A stretch of 64,000 bases of DNA. Source: Corticium candelabrum (lineage: Eukaryota > Porifera > Homoscleromorpha > Homosclerophorida > Plakinidae). Below are positions 47,001 through 58,600 of this stretch, one piece after another; position 1 is the stretch's first letter, and each line of letters opens with the position of its first letter. A model generated the notes under the pieces. It was given only the letters and a program-made list of their open reading frames with translations, was not told the DNA's origin and did not search any database. The DNA lies in assembly GCF_963422355.1 (NCBI RefSeq), contig NC_085100.1, forward strand, positions 5,478,568 to 5,542,567, in the 5' to 3' direction. The position numbers and the translations under genes are program-made.

Positions 47001-47647
47001 CTGACTCAAAGAAATTGTGCAGTTACTGTGGACTGAATCATACCCCACAGAAGTCAGCATGTCCAGCTGCAGATAGGACGTGCCTCAAATGCAACAAATT
47101 GGGACATTTTCCAAGAGTTTGCCGATCGAAACAGACATCCATTACTACAACCAAGAAACCGGTCAAGTATGTAGAAGAACAGGAGGAAGTAGAGTACGTA
47201 CGGTTAAATGTCATCGACACAGCCAGCACAGCACGCAAAGCATTTGCGACGTTTAGAGCTATTGGCTCGAATAAAGACATCAAATTTCAGATCGACACTG
47301 GTGCATCGTGCAATGTACTGTTATTCAAAGATTATGCTAGAACCACCGGAGACAGAAAAGGCCAAGAATTGTTGAAGACCAACACTATCCTGGTAATGCA
47401 CAACAACGCACACGTTCGTCCCAAAGGAACAAGCTGGATCACCGTGCAACAAAATGGTCACACGTTTCGAGTTCATTGCCACATAGTGAATGGAAATGCA
47501 ACATCGTTACTAAGCCTGAAATCAAGCCAGCAGCTAGGTTTGATCAAGACTGTTGATAGTGACACAGTAAACGTAGTCACAGAACAGACCTCGAGCAGTA
47601 ACGTTCTCAATGACCCAGTACTACGTCAGTACAAGGACGTGTTCTAA
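46988..47647 (+). pseudogene. Ty3 nucleocapsid zinc knuckles and aspartic protease
   Basis: Cys/His knuckles (CSYCGLNHTPQKSAC and CLKCNKLGHFPRVC) are followed by the aspartic protease motif FQIDTGASCNVL. Ends at a stop after QYKDVF, just before the RT domain. Confidence 0.8.
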
Positions 47648-47730
47648 GGTTTAGGATGCCTAGAGGGAGAATACACAATTAAACTGAAGCCAGATGCCAA
47701 ACCCGTGGTACAACGATCGATCCCAGAGAA

Positions 47731-48660
47731 TTGAACGAGTCAATAATAAGGGAACACTACCCACTACCTACATTTGAAGAAGTGGCAATTAGACTCTCAA
47801 AAGCCAGACTATTTTCAGTCTTTGATGCAAAAACTGGTTTTTGGCAAGTAAAGTTGGATGAAGCATCAAGCTATGTTACCACGTTCAGCACTCCACATGG
47901 TCGCTATCGCTGGAACCGAATGCCTTTTGGTATAACTTCTGCACCCAAAGTGTGGCAGAGGAGAATGAATGAAATAATCGAGGACCTACCTAGAGTGGAA
48001 GTTATTGCGGACGACTTCTTAGTTATTGGATTTGGTGATACAGATGAGGCAGCTATCCAAAACCACGATCAGAATATGAAAGCTTTCCTAGAGAGAGCAC
48101 GTGAACGAAACCTATAGCTAGCATCTAAAAAATCTTGTTTGCGACTGAAGGAAGTCTCTTTCATTGGCCACAAGGTCACGTCAGAAGGTATTGTAGCAGA
48201 TCCTGCCAAGATCAAAGCTATACTGAAAATGCCTACACCAACAGATGTCAAAGCACTTCGACGAGAACTAGGAATGACCAACTGCCTCGCCAAATTTCTA
48301 CCGAAACTGTCGGAAAGATCAAGCATACTCAGGGAATTAGAACGCAATGGCAGCAATCGGCAATGATTAGACAAACATGAAACAGTGTGGAATGAAATCA
48401 AGCTGTTAGTAGTCAGTATCCCTGTACTAGCTTTCTACGACACTAGGAAATATGTCACGATACAGTGTGATGCATCACAGAATGGGTTAGGTGCAACCCT
48501 ACTCCAAGAAGGCAGATCTGTCTCATATGCATCTAGAGCATTGACCAGTGCCGAAAATAACTATGCTCAAATAGAGAAAGAGTTGCTCGCCATAGTTTTT
48601 GCTTGTGAACGGTTTGATCAATAGGTATATGGCAGACAAGTCACAGCTGAATCCAATCAC
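47731..48660 (+). pseudogene. Ty3 reverse transcriptase and RNase H
   Basis: RT blocks LFSVFDAKTGFWQVKLDEAS, RMPFGITSAPKVWQRRMNEI and VEVIADDFLVIG (the Asp pair is present, with Ala in place of the usual Tyr), then SFIGHKVTSEGIVADPAKIK. RNase H: IQCDASQNGLGATLLQEGRS and YAQIEKELLAIVFACERFDQ. Stops at 48115, 48364 and 48622 break the frame. Confidence 0.85.
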
Positions 48661-48666
48661 AAACCG

Positions 48667-50205
48667 TTGGAGTCAATTGCAAAGAAGCGCATGGAAGACG
48701 TGCCTAAACGTCTACAACGAATACTACTTCACCTCCAAAGATACGACCTGCAGATAACATACAAGAAAGGCACTGAACTCTATATTGCTGACACACTTTC
48801 TAGAGCCTTCTTGCAAGATCCAAACCAACTGAGTGAATTTTGCCTACAGTTGGAGGAGATCTGCATGTCAGAAGGATGGCCCGAGGAAGAAACACAGCTA
48901 GATGAGATCAGAGAAGCCACTAGCAAGGATGAGGAGCTCCAGTGTGTAACGCAGTTGATATCAACAGAATTCCCCGCAACCAAGCGTATTGCTCCAACAC
49001 TCGCCCATCCATATTTCAACTGTAGATTTGAACTGTCCGTGCAGAATGGTATAACGTACAAGGGAGATCGCATCATCATCCCAATGACATTGAGAAGCTA
49101 AATGATCAAGAGGATCTATAGTTCTCATTTGGGAGTTGAAGGATGCTTGAGGAGGGCCAGAGAAGCTCTATACTAGCCAAACATGAGTACTGCTGTGAGA
49201 GACTTTGTGTCAACATGTGACATATGCAATTCTTTCCAACCGGAGCAACAACAGGAACCCCTATTGCCACAAAAAATCTCTGATCGACCGTGGTCTCAAG
49301 TAGGACTTGATCTCTTTGAGCTCCAGCATACACACTATGTCATAGCTGTGGATTACTATTCCAATTTTTTGAAGTGGATAAGCTCCAAGACACCTGTAGT
49401 ACAACAGTGATCCACAAGCTAAAAGGGTATTTTGCACGTCATGGAATACCAGATGAACTCAGAAGTGACAATGGTCCTCTATTCACTAGCAAGGAGTTTG
49501 CCAGATTCGTGCACGAATGGCAATTCATACAACGTCATCACCCGACTACCCACTATCAAACGGAAAGGTGGAGAACAGCGTGAAGTTATGCAAAGCACTA
49601 ATGAAGAAGGCGATAAAGACTAAATTGGACATTTATCTAGGGAAGATTGAAACAGATGTAAATTGTTTAATTGCTTTGTTTGTTTACAAAGTTTTGTTTT
49701 TAATTCAGAGTCACCTGCATCTTTATCAGAGTTTGTGTTTCTGATTTATTCTTTCTTATTGTTTATGTCAGGATCTTACGTGCAACAAGTTCCTTATTAT
49801 AAAATTTCTTCGCATTCCAATTAGGCATTTTTAATGTACTTGTGAAATTTGTATATATTTTTAAAGCGCAACGATTCTCAATTTTCAGTGGGTGAAGCCT
49901 AATTCAGATGGCGTTACAGCCAACGACAACATTGTTCGCTCCAAGCAACGCAAGTGAAGAGTTTAGCCCTTCTAGACTTTCGGAACACCCCAACCGAAAA
50001 GATACACTCATCACCAGCACTAAGACAATTTGGCCGCCGAACTAAAACCCAACTGCCAATGTCAAATAAATTGTTGATACCAGAAACAATACAACCCGAA
50101 GAAGTCAAAGGAAATCTGCACAAAAGCAAAGAGTCTCAGGCAAAGTTCTATAATCAGAAGGCAAAACCATTATCACCTATTGAGCCAGGAAACACAGTCG
50201 AATGA
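48667..50205 (+). pseudogene. Ty3 integrase, interrupted
   Basis: Tether and zinc region (RLQRILLHLQRYDLQITYKK, SHLGVEG, CDICNSFQPEQQ), core (WSQVGLDLFE, VIAVDYYSNFLKW), then GIPDELRSDNGPLF. About 320 bp of AT-rich sequence splits the integrase at about 49630-49950, after which LLDFRNTPTEKIHSSPALRQ and FGRRTKTQLP resume. Several frameshifts. Confidence 0.75.
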
Positions 50206-50654
50206 AACGGCCAGGTGAAATAGAGTGGTCACAAGCCAAGTCTCTGAAGTCAATAGGACCAAGGTCATATCTACAAAATACAGGAGAAATAGAAGACAAA
50301 ATCAGACTTACAGGAGAACAATTGACCATACCAAGACCTGAGAACCACACTGACAATGATGATGATCCACCATCAGCAATGTATGGAAACACCAGCTAAC
50401 ACATCCCAACCCACAGACACACCAGAGAGTCAACCGCAAGCAATGGAAACGCCAGTGCAGAAACAGGAACAGGATCAACAGAGGAGTAGACCCAACTCAA
50501 CACCACAACACAAAACCTCAGAGACAAGACGAGGAAGAGCGATACACAAGCCAGCATGGATGAATGACTACGACATGACCTAGTGTTAATTATATGTCAT
50601 TGCATGGAGCAGAGTTTTTCATTGTTAATTAAGTTTTTTTGAAAAAAGGGAGGA

Positions 50655-50806
50655 TGTAACGAGATAGCTTGACATCACTAAAGTGACGTCATACTAGTGT
50701 TGTGTTCTACCAGTTCCTAAGCCGGACACAGTGTCTAAGCGCGTAGTCTTGTTCAGTTGTGTTACAGCTGCTAGTGTTCTAAGCAATAAACTAGCAACAC
50801 GTCACA
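50655..50806 (+). repeat. 3' LTR
   Basis: Partner of 45997-46148; the differences include a 3-bp gap near the middle. Confidence 0.85.
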
Positions 50807-51261
50807 ACGCCCACTACCCGACGAGCCGAGATTGCCTCAAAACGAAACGTCAGACACGCGAAATTGCGATCGACAATGTCCTGATGACGTTGGTATTCAT
50901 ATGAAACCAAATACAAACGAAGAAGAAGCAGGTCGCACTCGATTTCGGCTTATCGAGACGCGTGAAATTATCATGGCCATCGTCACGTCGTTCGCGTCCG
51001 TCTCGTGCAGCTGTAAGAGTTGGAGAGTGCCGATTCGAGGTTCAATAAATGCGAAACCTAATAGTCTCCGCAACAAATGGTCCCCGCAGGTGGCCGAAAC
51101 CAGATAAGCCCCAGTTAATTAGACGCTTTCGGGAACCAAATAAGCGAGATAATTGCCCGAGACCAAATAGTCCCCGTACAACGTTGTTTGGATACTTTTG
51201 TATGGGCGGCCATGTTATAAAATCGTCGCACCCCTACATAGTGCTACCGCACTCTCTGATA

Positions 51262-51530
51262 CAGTCGCGTGTCACTTATCCGACCCTCTTGGGACCGTAC
51301 CCTGTTGGTTAAGTGAATATGTTAGATAACTAAAGCTGTTTACGATCACAACTCTAAATTGTTCATATTATACGGCGTTTTTTCTACATTAGCTAATTAG
51401 GTATACTGAATATAGATGTGAATTTAGACGAACCAAATGTCTTATTAATCTAGAGATAATAATTATACTTTTCATGGTTGATGGTAAATTATATATATGC
51501 AGGATGCGCTATCTGTCATATCATCTGTCA
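51262..51530. mobile_element. pogo/Tigger-like MITE, truncated copy
   Basis: Starts after TA with CAGTCGCGTGTCACTTATCC and follows the element at 58288-58649 closely through TATCTGTCATATCATCTGTC; the right terminus is missing. Confidence 0.7.
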
Positions 51531-51648
51531 TACGGCTCTGTTGATACGGGCCTTCCCGGTCACATGGTGTGGCTGCAAAAGTTGTCTTAGTAACTGAGAG
51601 TGTGTTTACGCTGGGCCTAATCATGATTAGTTCGGCGTTAGTTACTAC

Positions 51649-51747
<99 letters not shown>

Positions 51748-51751
51748 TTCA
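51649..51751. repeat. (ATC)n microsatellite
   Basis: About 100 bp of CATCAT repeats with a single CACCAT interruption. The poly-Met, poly-Ile and similar frames are artefacts. Confidence 0.98.
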
Positions 51752-51850
51752 ACGCGTACTACAAAGTTATAAAACATTTTTAGTGACGTCAGCCTCGATG
51801 CATTCTGTACGTGAAGTTATATTCGTCTGTACCGGTCATTTTCTGCTGCA

Positions 51851-51953
51851 GCCCCAGTGGCGTAGTCGGTTAGCGCGTTGTGCTTATAGGCAGCACCGCT
51901 GTGCAGGACCCTGCCATACGCAAAGGTCGGGAGTTCGAGCCTCCCCTGGGGCA
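51851..51953 (+). tRNA. trnI-UAU: tRNA-Ile (UAU) with intron
   Basis: The acceptor stem GCCCCAG (51851-51857) pairs with CTGGGGC (51946-51952), with discriminator A. D-arm GGCGTAGTCGGTTAGC. Anticodon stem TTGTG pairs with CGCAA, with anticodon TAT at 51885-51887. T-arm GGGAG/TTCGAGC/CTCCC. A 29-nt intron (51889-51917) follows position 37, the usual place for nuclear tRNA introns; eukaryotic tRNA-Ile(UAU) genes normally have one. A T-run terminator lies at 51958-51964. It sits about 180 bp upstream of FEM1, same strand. Confidence 0.93.
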
Positions 51954-51957
51954 GTCG

Positions 51958-51964
51958 TTTTTTT
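51958..51964 (+). terminator. Pol III terminator of tRNA-Ile
   Basis: A run of seven T immediately after the tRNA 3' end. Confidence 0.8.
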
Positions 51965-52087
51965 CTGTATTTTTCTATTTTGCAGGTACGTTAGTTAATT
52001 ACTTTAGGTTATTTTTATGAGAAATTAATAAAAAATATTTGAAAGTTCAAATACGGGATAGCAATTAAAGACCCGTATCCTATCAAG

Positions 52088-52132
52088 ATGTCGACCTCAC
52101 TTCGTTTTTCTTATGCGAGCAACAACACATGA
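52088..52132 (+). promoter_or_regulatory. Upstream ORF overlapping the FEM1 start codon
   Basis: ATG at 52088 opens 14 codons (MSTSLRFSYASNNT) and ends at TGA 52130-52132, which overlaps the FEM1 ATG (52129-52131) as ATGA. If transcription starts upstream of 52088, this could couple termination with reinitiation. The start of the transcript is unknown. Confidence 0.45.
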
Positions 52133-55100
52133 CTGACGTCGACGAGCAGGCGAGGCTTGTATGCGAAGCCGCAGAAACAGGAAATATTGCTATTTTGGAA
52201 GAGCTAGTCCGTCAGTGTCGAAGGAAATTTCCTCCTGATGTATTTTGTACCATGTTCGGTCCAAGAAAGGACGCCGACGGCCGTACGTGCACTCCACTCG
52301 TCTCCAGCGCTAAAAGCAATCACTTGAAAGTTGTTGAGTTTCTTGTGAAAAGCTGTGGTGTCGATGTAGAAGCGACGGGCACGGTGAGGTTTAGCGGTGA
52401 TGTCGAAGATATTCAAGGAGCACCACCTTTATGGACTGCAGCCACGGCGGGTCATTTGCCGGTGGTTCAGTTTCTGGTCGAGGCTGGCGCTCGTATCAAT
52501 CACGCGACGGCAACGGAATCTACACCTCTTAGAGGAGCGTGCTTTGACGGTCACCTGGAGGTTGTACGGTATTTGCTGCAACAGAAGGCGAATATTGATG
52601 CGCCAAACAACTGCGGTCAAACCCCTCTTATGGTGGCTGCTGGACGAGGTCATCTGCCGCTCGTCAAATTTTTGTTAGACCATGGAGCAGACAGTAACAA
52701 GAAAACCAAGGAGGGGTAAGTACTTTTTGTTGTTTACGTCCAGTGTAAACGTAGTATCAACAAGAACACAAATATAGTTTTGTAATAAATAAAAAGCAAA
52801 GTAGGGATGACTGCGTACTTTATGCTAGCGCTTGAAGAAATAGGGGTCAAACTTTCGCAGACAAGTATACAGTACTCATACTTTACACCTGAAACCAACC
52901 TCCCACAATTAATCCCTACTTCACTTCTATCCAAGCAGCCACCTTGAAAGCAACCATGAGTGAAATAAGGATTTAATTGCGGGAGATTGGTTGAGTACTT
53001 GTCTGCAAAAGTTTCGACCCCTGTTCCTTTAAGCACTGAAAAGGGGAACTTGCATGTAAAAACAAGTTGCTCTTGAAAAATAGCCTTGCTTTCAAGTTCA
53101 ACAGTACCCTAGTCGCTAGCCAAAGCGACGTGATGTCACTGGAGGACGACTTGGATCGTTTTGTATTAGAAAAATCTTGATTAGCGCAACGCGACTCTAC
53201 ATCAAATCGCTTGATTGGAGACGACACTTGAACATTCACCTTCACTGTGTCGTTGGTGCAGCTACATAGTGATGAGAGGAAACCGCTGGAGGCATTCTCT
53301 ATTACTTCTCATGAGCGTTGGTCTGGAACTTCGAGGATATATCACATCTACTTCCGCTTTGACGTGTAGTGCTGTAAAAAGACTGGAACAGGTAGGAAAC
53401 AAAAGAAGCACTAGAAGTGCAAACCCTCGGCCGGTACGCACCTTGAAGGTAAATTAGTCGCGTTATGACAAAATGGTATGACAGAATTGTACGATGTGGG
53501 TAATAGATAAGTAGCATTATTGAAATGGTCACAGGTCAAGCTGGAGGTAGGTCAGGTGACTGGCTGCTACTATAGTAGGTGTGTACAACGGCTATGGTAA
53601 TAATGTACACTATTACTACCCCGTCCTATGGGCGGTGGCAATCTAGACGGTGGCACTATCAGTGTACGCCACTTCCGCGATGAAGTTGGACCTTCTGTGA
53701 CACATGGACGCACGCACGCAAGCAAAAGCGGGCCGGTGTGGTGACTCACTTCGACTACAGCGGGCGCATTTAGCACTCTGTGAAGTATAGGATGGCACGT
53801 TACATGCGCATAGTCGGATGCTACTAAAACCTAGATAGATAGTAGCTACAATTTCTTCACTGTATAGCATGTTTCTATAGAGGTGAGCAAGGACACGACT
53901 TCGAAATTTCCTGTATGTAGGTAGTGCAGTGACCAATGCTAACTGTCATGGATAATGTTACAACCTTCGCTCGTCGGTTCTTTGTGCAGCTGATTGTTTG
54001 TGCAGCTTTTGAGGTCGTAACTATGCGTCTAACCGCAATTTTGGTTGTTGTAATGAGGTGACCCCAGAGCCAAAATAAAACATCAGTGTGGGAAAACATG
54101 CACGTGCACATGTAGATTATTAGGCGTCTGTTTGCTCTGACTTTGGATACTGTAAAACAAAGATGAATAGAGACGCACTAGCGTACTTACAGGTCAGCTG
54201 ACCCGCTTCGTCTGACAAAGACGCTGTCATGGACAATACACGCTCTCCTTTGCAAATTCTCGTCAAGCGCCAAATTTCTGTTGAAGACGACACTAGTGAT
54301 CTTTGCAACAACAACTCGACCGCTCAGCCACGCGCACCGAAAATTCAAGCTGGCGGACTGCAGAACCACCATGCAAAATGTTAGAAGTCAGGTACAGCTA
54401 CACACCCTCGCTCCTGGTTGTTGTTGGGGAAACATCCACGTGCTAATGTAAACTATAGGCATTGTTTCTATGTGCTAAACCCTTAAAGCAAAGGACTAAA
54501 CACCATGTACAGGACGGACGCCCGATGGCCGAATTCTCGTTACCAGCTACCAGAGAAAGAGAGGTGGAGCCTCATGATGCTTTGAGAGTCATCCAATAGA
54601 GTGCTTACATCCAGGAACTTGCAGGGTTGCAAGTTCAAGTCACCGTAATGGCGAGGTATGGCATAATTTCCTTGCACAAGAAACTCATACACAATTACCT
54701 CTCTCGACTCAGGAGTATACATGAGTACCTGGCCTTTGACTGAGGGCAAAGTGACTATTGGCTGTGACATGGCATTAGTCACTGAGGTCCAGGTAAGACT
54801 TTGGATGCTCACCCTTCAGTTGGCTTCACAAGCTGGTGCTCCTGTGAGTACCTGGCCTGGCTCTAGGGGATTGCTACTGCAGGCCCAGAGTTCTCCTGAG
54901 TAGCGCACAGGAGCCCGGAGCCCAGCTGTTAGCTAGGGGCGTGACTAGCATCTGACAGCTCCTAGCAGTTTAGTTTAGTTTAGTGCTGACAAGACCAGTG
55001 AATTCTGAAGTAAAACTACAAACTAGAGTAGCTGTGGCAGTGTGGAAAATAAAGGTAGGACACTGGACAATGTTCCACCAATTGTGTTGTTTGTCTGACC

Positions 55101-55585
55101 AAATACTGCACCAGTGTTGGGACATGTTTGGACAAAACATCCAGTTCTACGCATATATGATAGTGTAGACCTTGTCTCTTAGTATGTAATGGCCTTTCCA
55201 ATGGTGTAACTGTTAAATTTCATGAACTTAGGTGCCTTATCCAGAGAAACTTCAGCTGCCTTTAACACCATTTCTCCCTTGGAAGTTGGTTATCAAAATT
55301 ACATGCTAATGGCTGCAGTAGGGAGGCTCTTAATTAGACATGTAACTCTATACAAGAGTGTCTTACCTGTCCGAGCCAAAATAATTCCCTATTTTCCACA
55401 CTGCTGTGGTCTTTCTATGGATCAAATTTACCTGTTCCTGGTGTACCAAAGTAGTGAACTATCAATGCATCTGTGATGTTCCGAAAAGAGGAACCTCCTT
55501 TTTATTGCCAAACGTAGCGAGTCTTCTAATCCGGGTTGCACAACAGAAATGGTCGTGGTCCTATATGGCTCCCCATCGAGCTTTT

Positions 55586-55659
<74 letters not shown>

Positions 55660-58600
55660 CAAATTTCTCCCTCACAACCATGTTTCATGATAGGATCTAC
55701 CGTAAAAAATTGTTTCCGTGTCCGACTACGAATGAGTCTAAGAACGATTTGTCTAAGTGAACAAACAGCGACGAAAAAGCTTCATGAACTTCCGTCACCC
55801 CATCCTTTTGTATTGTAGCTAGGGATTGTGTGTACTTGACAACCGAGGAACACCTTCAGAAGTTGAATGCCACCTACAGTCAACTATTCACATGTCTCGT
55901 ACAATCAATCCTTTACTACACTGTGCTGCATCTAACACTGTTGATAGTCAATGTTTGCCGATATCAATTTCTATGTCAGTAGATACCATATCACTGTCGT
56001 TACAACGGAACTGAGTGCATACCTAGACTGTACATTTTAATTTTCTTGATCACGATCGCAAAACGATGACTACCTATACCAGGCCTATAGACGTAATCTA
56101 AAGTACTAGGAAGTTTGCATGTTTACTTCCATGACAGCTAGGGTTTCAACAAATACGTATTGTCTAGCTAGGACTCGGCGTTTCAGTAGACAGTCTGAAA
56201 GCTCCGTTGGACGTGTTACTTACGAATGCAAGGCACCTACGGTACAACTAGTACATGATAGATCATGATTTGCCACATTTTAGGTGTTAGCAGCACCTGG
56301 CACGGCTGAAGCTGAAGCATTTACTTTAAACGAGGATAGAGAGTAAGTTAGCCACTACATACTGGGAATTGTCCGAGCTCTGGCTCGTCTGTTACCGTGG
56401 CAGGTTGAACCATAAGCTTCATGCTGGAGAATATTGGGCCCTTCTATTCAGCAAGTTTCAGTATTTGGTGCAAGTTCCTTTTTAATTAATTGTCAGGAGA
56501 CTCAGGTCTAGTCTAGTGCTACCTGAAGCTGAGCACTGCCAGTTCTGGTTCATTTCCTAAATCATTAATGAATCAGCCTCTTATGACAGTCATGGTTAAG
56601 GCTTCAAGCAAGTTGCGAATTAGGTGGCCAAATGAGTTCCCATGGCTGCACTATGACAGAGACAATGTTGCCCATAACATGCATGTATGGAGAGCATTTC
56701 CATTGAAAGGAGAGTGCCACTAGAAGACTCTTCAGTACATCACGGCCAGAACCACTGCCAAATGAGGAATAAACAAATAACAGGACAAGTTTAGTGTAAT
56801 AAGTTATGAGGTCTAGTTGTTAATACATAATGTGATGTAGGGCTCCCGAAGTCATGAGAATGTGATGATGATGATGATGATGTTTGTTTTACAACGGAAA
56901 ACCTTCAGTCAGTTAAATGGCCGATCGTCCAGGTACTGCATGAGTGTATATACAAGTACACAAAAGACTAATCTAGATAACTAAAGCCTGTATAAAATAT
57001 AATTGTACAGTTATAAAATTATTAGCATTTAGTTGAAAGATAGTAGCATAGTAGATGTTTGAAAGAAAAGTGATTTGAAGCCAAGCATAAGTGACTTGAC
57101 AAAGAGAATCAAAGTTTCTGAGCCCTGTAAAGAGATGTGCTCTTGAGGGCATTTTGTGCGAGGGTGTCCCATTATTATACCAGAGTTCGACAGCCGTGTA
57201 TGGTGTCTGGCTTTATCAATAGAGTCAAACCTGACACACTTCTGAGGTGGCGGAATACCATGTATACCATGGAATGCCATAAGCCCAAGTCGATAAGTCA
57301 CTGGTCTGAGCTTCCATTCTGAGTATAGTTGTTTGATATCACCAGTGGAGTTATACCAATGTTTTTGAGATAGAAGTTGGAAGCACCGTTTTTAAGTTTT
57401 TGTTAATCTCATCTGAACACCAGCGGAATCATTTGACCAAGAAGTAGAACAGTAGTCCAAATCTGGTAGTAGTACTGAATGAACAAAGGCTGTGCAAGCT
57501 GAACTGTGAGGAAGATTGATTCTCTATGATGTGGTGTTAGTCGACCATTTATGAACTGATGTGCCAGTGTGCACTCTTTCCTCTTCTTGAAAGTCTCAAT
57601 GAATGAACTTTTGGCGTTAGCTAAGTGATTGAGTGTCTTCTGTAGGGCTTAATTTAATTAATCTGGACACCTTGTAAATATCAGAGCAGAATATGATGTG
57701 TTTCAAGTCAATTGGACACAACTTTACACACCTTTTAACAAATCTACCACATGACGCAGTTGTCTAGTCCCTTCCAGAAATGTGCCACATTGCGTTGACT
57801 TCTGCATTCATGTCATACATGCACTTTGAAATAACTTTTAAAACATCTATCAGTTTTGAGTCTGTTTTCAATGTCTACAACTACGTGTATCTTTCCTTCA
57901 GTTGTATCATACTTGCCATATGTATGATACAGCGGAGGTTACAATTTGTGGCCATGAAATTTCCTTAACTTACTGGTCTTTAACAGCGCAAGGAACGTAA
58001 CCCGCACATGACTCATCCTGCTTCATCTAAAGCTTCATGGCCTCATTCTTATATGTAGCCTCCCTGCTAGCAGGGTATAAGCACAACAGATGGCATGCAG
58101 GGGTTACCATCTTGTGACTTCATTCGCGTGACGTACTGCGACATCGCCTTAGATACCTGATTCACATGAGTGATGATGTCACTTATCCCAGTGACCAAAT
58201 TAATGGCAGATTTTATATTGGCACTCGCTGAAAAATCTGCTAATCCACCAAATAAGTTTCCCGCCACTATTTCATCTTATACCAGTACAGTCGCGTGTTA
58301 CTCATCCGACCCCCTTGGGACTGGACCCTTGTTGGATAAGTGAATATGTTGGATAACTGAAACTGTTACGAACTCAACTATTGTTCATATTTTACGGCAT
58401 TTTTCCACATTAGGTATACTGAATGTAGATGTGGATTTAAACGAACCAAATGTCTTATTGATCTAGATATAAAAATTGTACTTTTCATTATTGATTGTAA
58501 ATTTATATAATATGCAGGATGCGTTATCTGTCATATCATCCGTCATATCATCTGTCATATTATCTGTCATATCATCACCCTCCTGGCAAGCTTGACCTGT

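Larger units (their letters stand above)
45997..50806 (+). mobile_element. Ty3/gypsy LTR retrotransposon, full structure, degenerate
   Basis: Two 152-bp LTRs (45997-46148 and 50655-50806) begin TGTAACGAGATAGCTTGACA and end CACGTCACA; they differ at roughly a dozen positions, so the insertion is old. A primer-binding site (TGGTGTCAGAGTGAGTGGG) follows the left LTR and a purine tract (AAAAAAGGGAGGA) precedes the right one. The internal order gag, protease, RT, RNase H, integrase is canonical. Stops and frameshifts are frequent. No target-site duplication is evident. Confidence 0.85.
45758..51107 (+). pseudogene. Unrecognised ORF interrupted by an LTR retrotransposon
   Basis: The left part (45758-45996) reads MQQLAKQRCLLRKDQEEAQF... 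and is cut by the LTR element at 45997-50806. Removing the element leaves the reading frame open: the two bases at 45995-45996 and the base at 50807 form one codon. The frame then continues as RPLPDEPRLPQNETSDT to a stop at about 51105. Nothing in the translation is recognised. The Gln/Arg-rich left part could be helical. The frame continuity across the insertion suggests a once longer ORF, but short ORFs can do this by chance. Confidence 0.35.

Noticed and set aside
51472..51777. Poly-Met and poly-Ile frames
   Set aside because: Translations of an (ATC)n microsatellite.
51783..51998. 71-codon frame overlapping the tRNA
   Set aside because: It reads through a well-formed tRNA gene and has no protein-like character.
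54188..54372. Possible exon open on both strands, with a minus-strand GTAAGT border
   Set aside because: No partner exon in phase on either strand; cannot be told from chance.
55028..55415. Inverted arms containing GCAGTGTGGAAAATA
   Set aside because: The arms match for only about 25 bp with a gap of 300 bp; too weak to call an element.
55819..55978. Possible upstream exon of the nested gene
   Set aside because: Its only usable donor leaves phase 0, which does not fit the exon at 56172 that needs phase 2.
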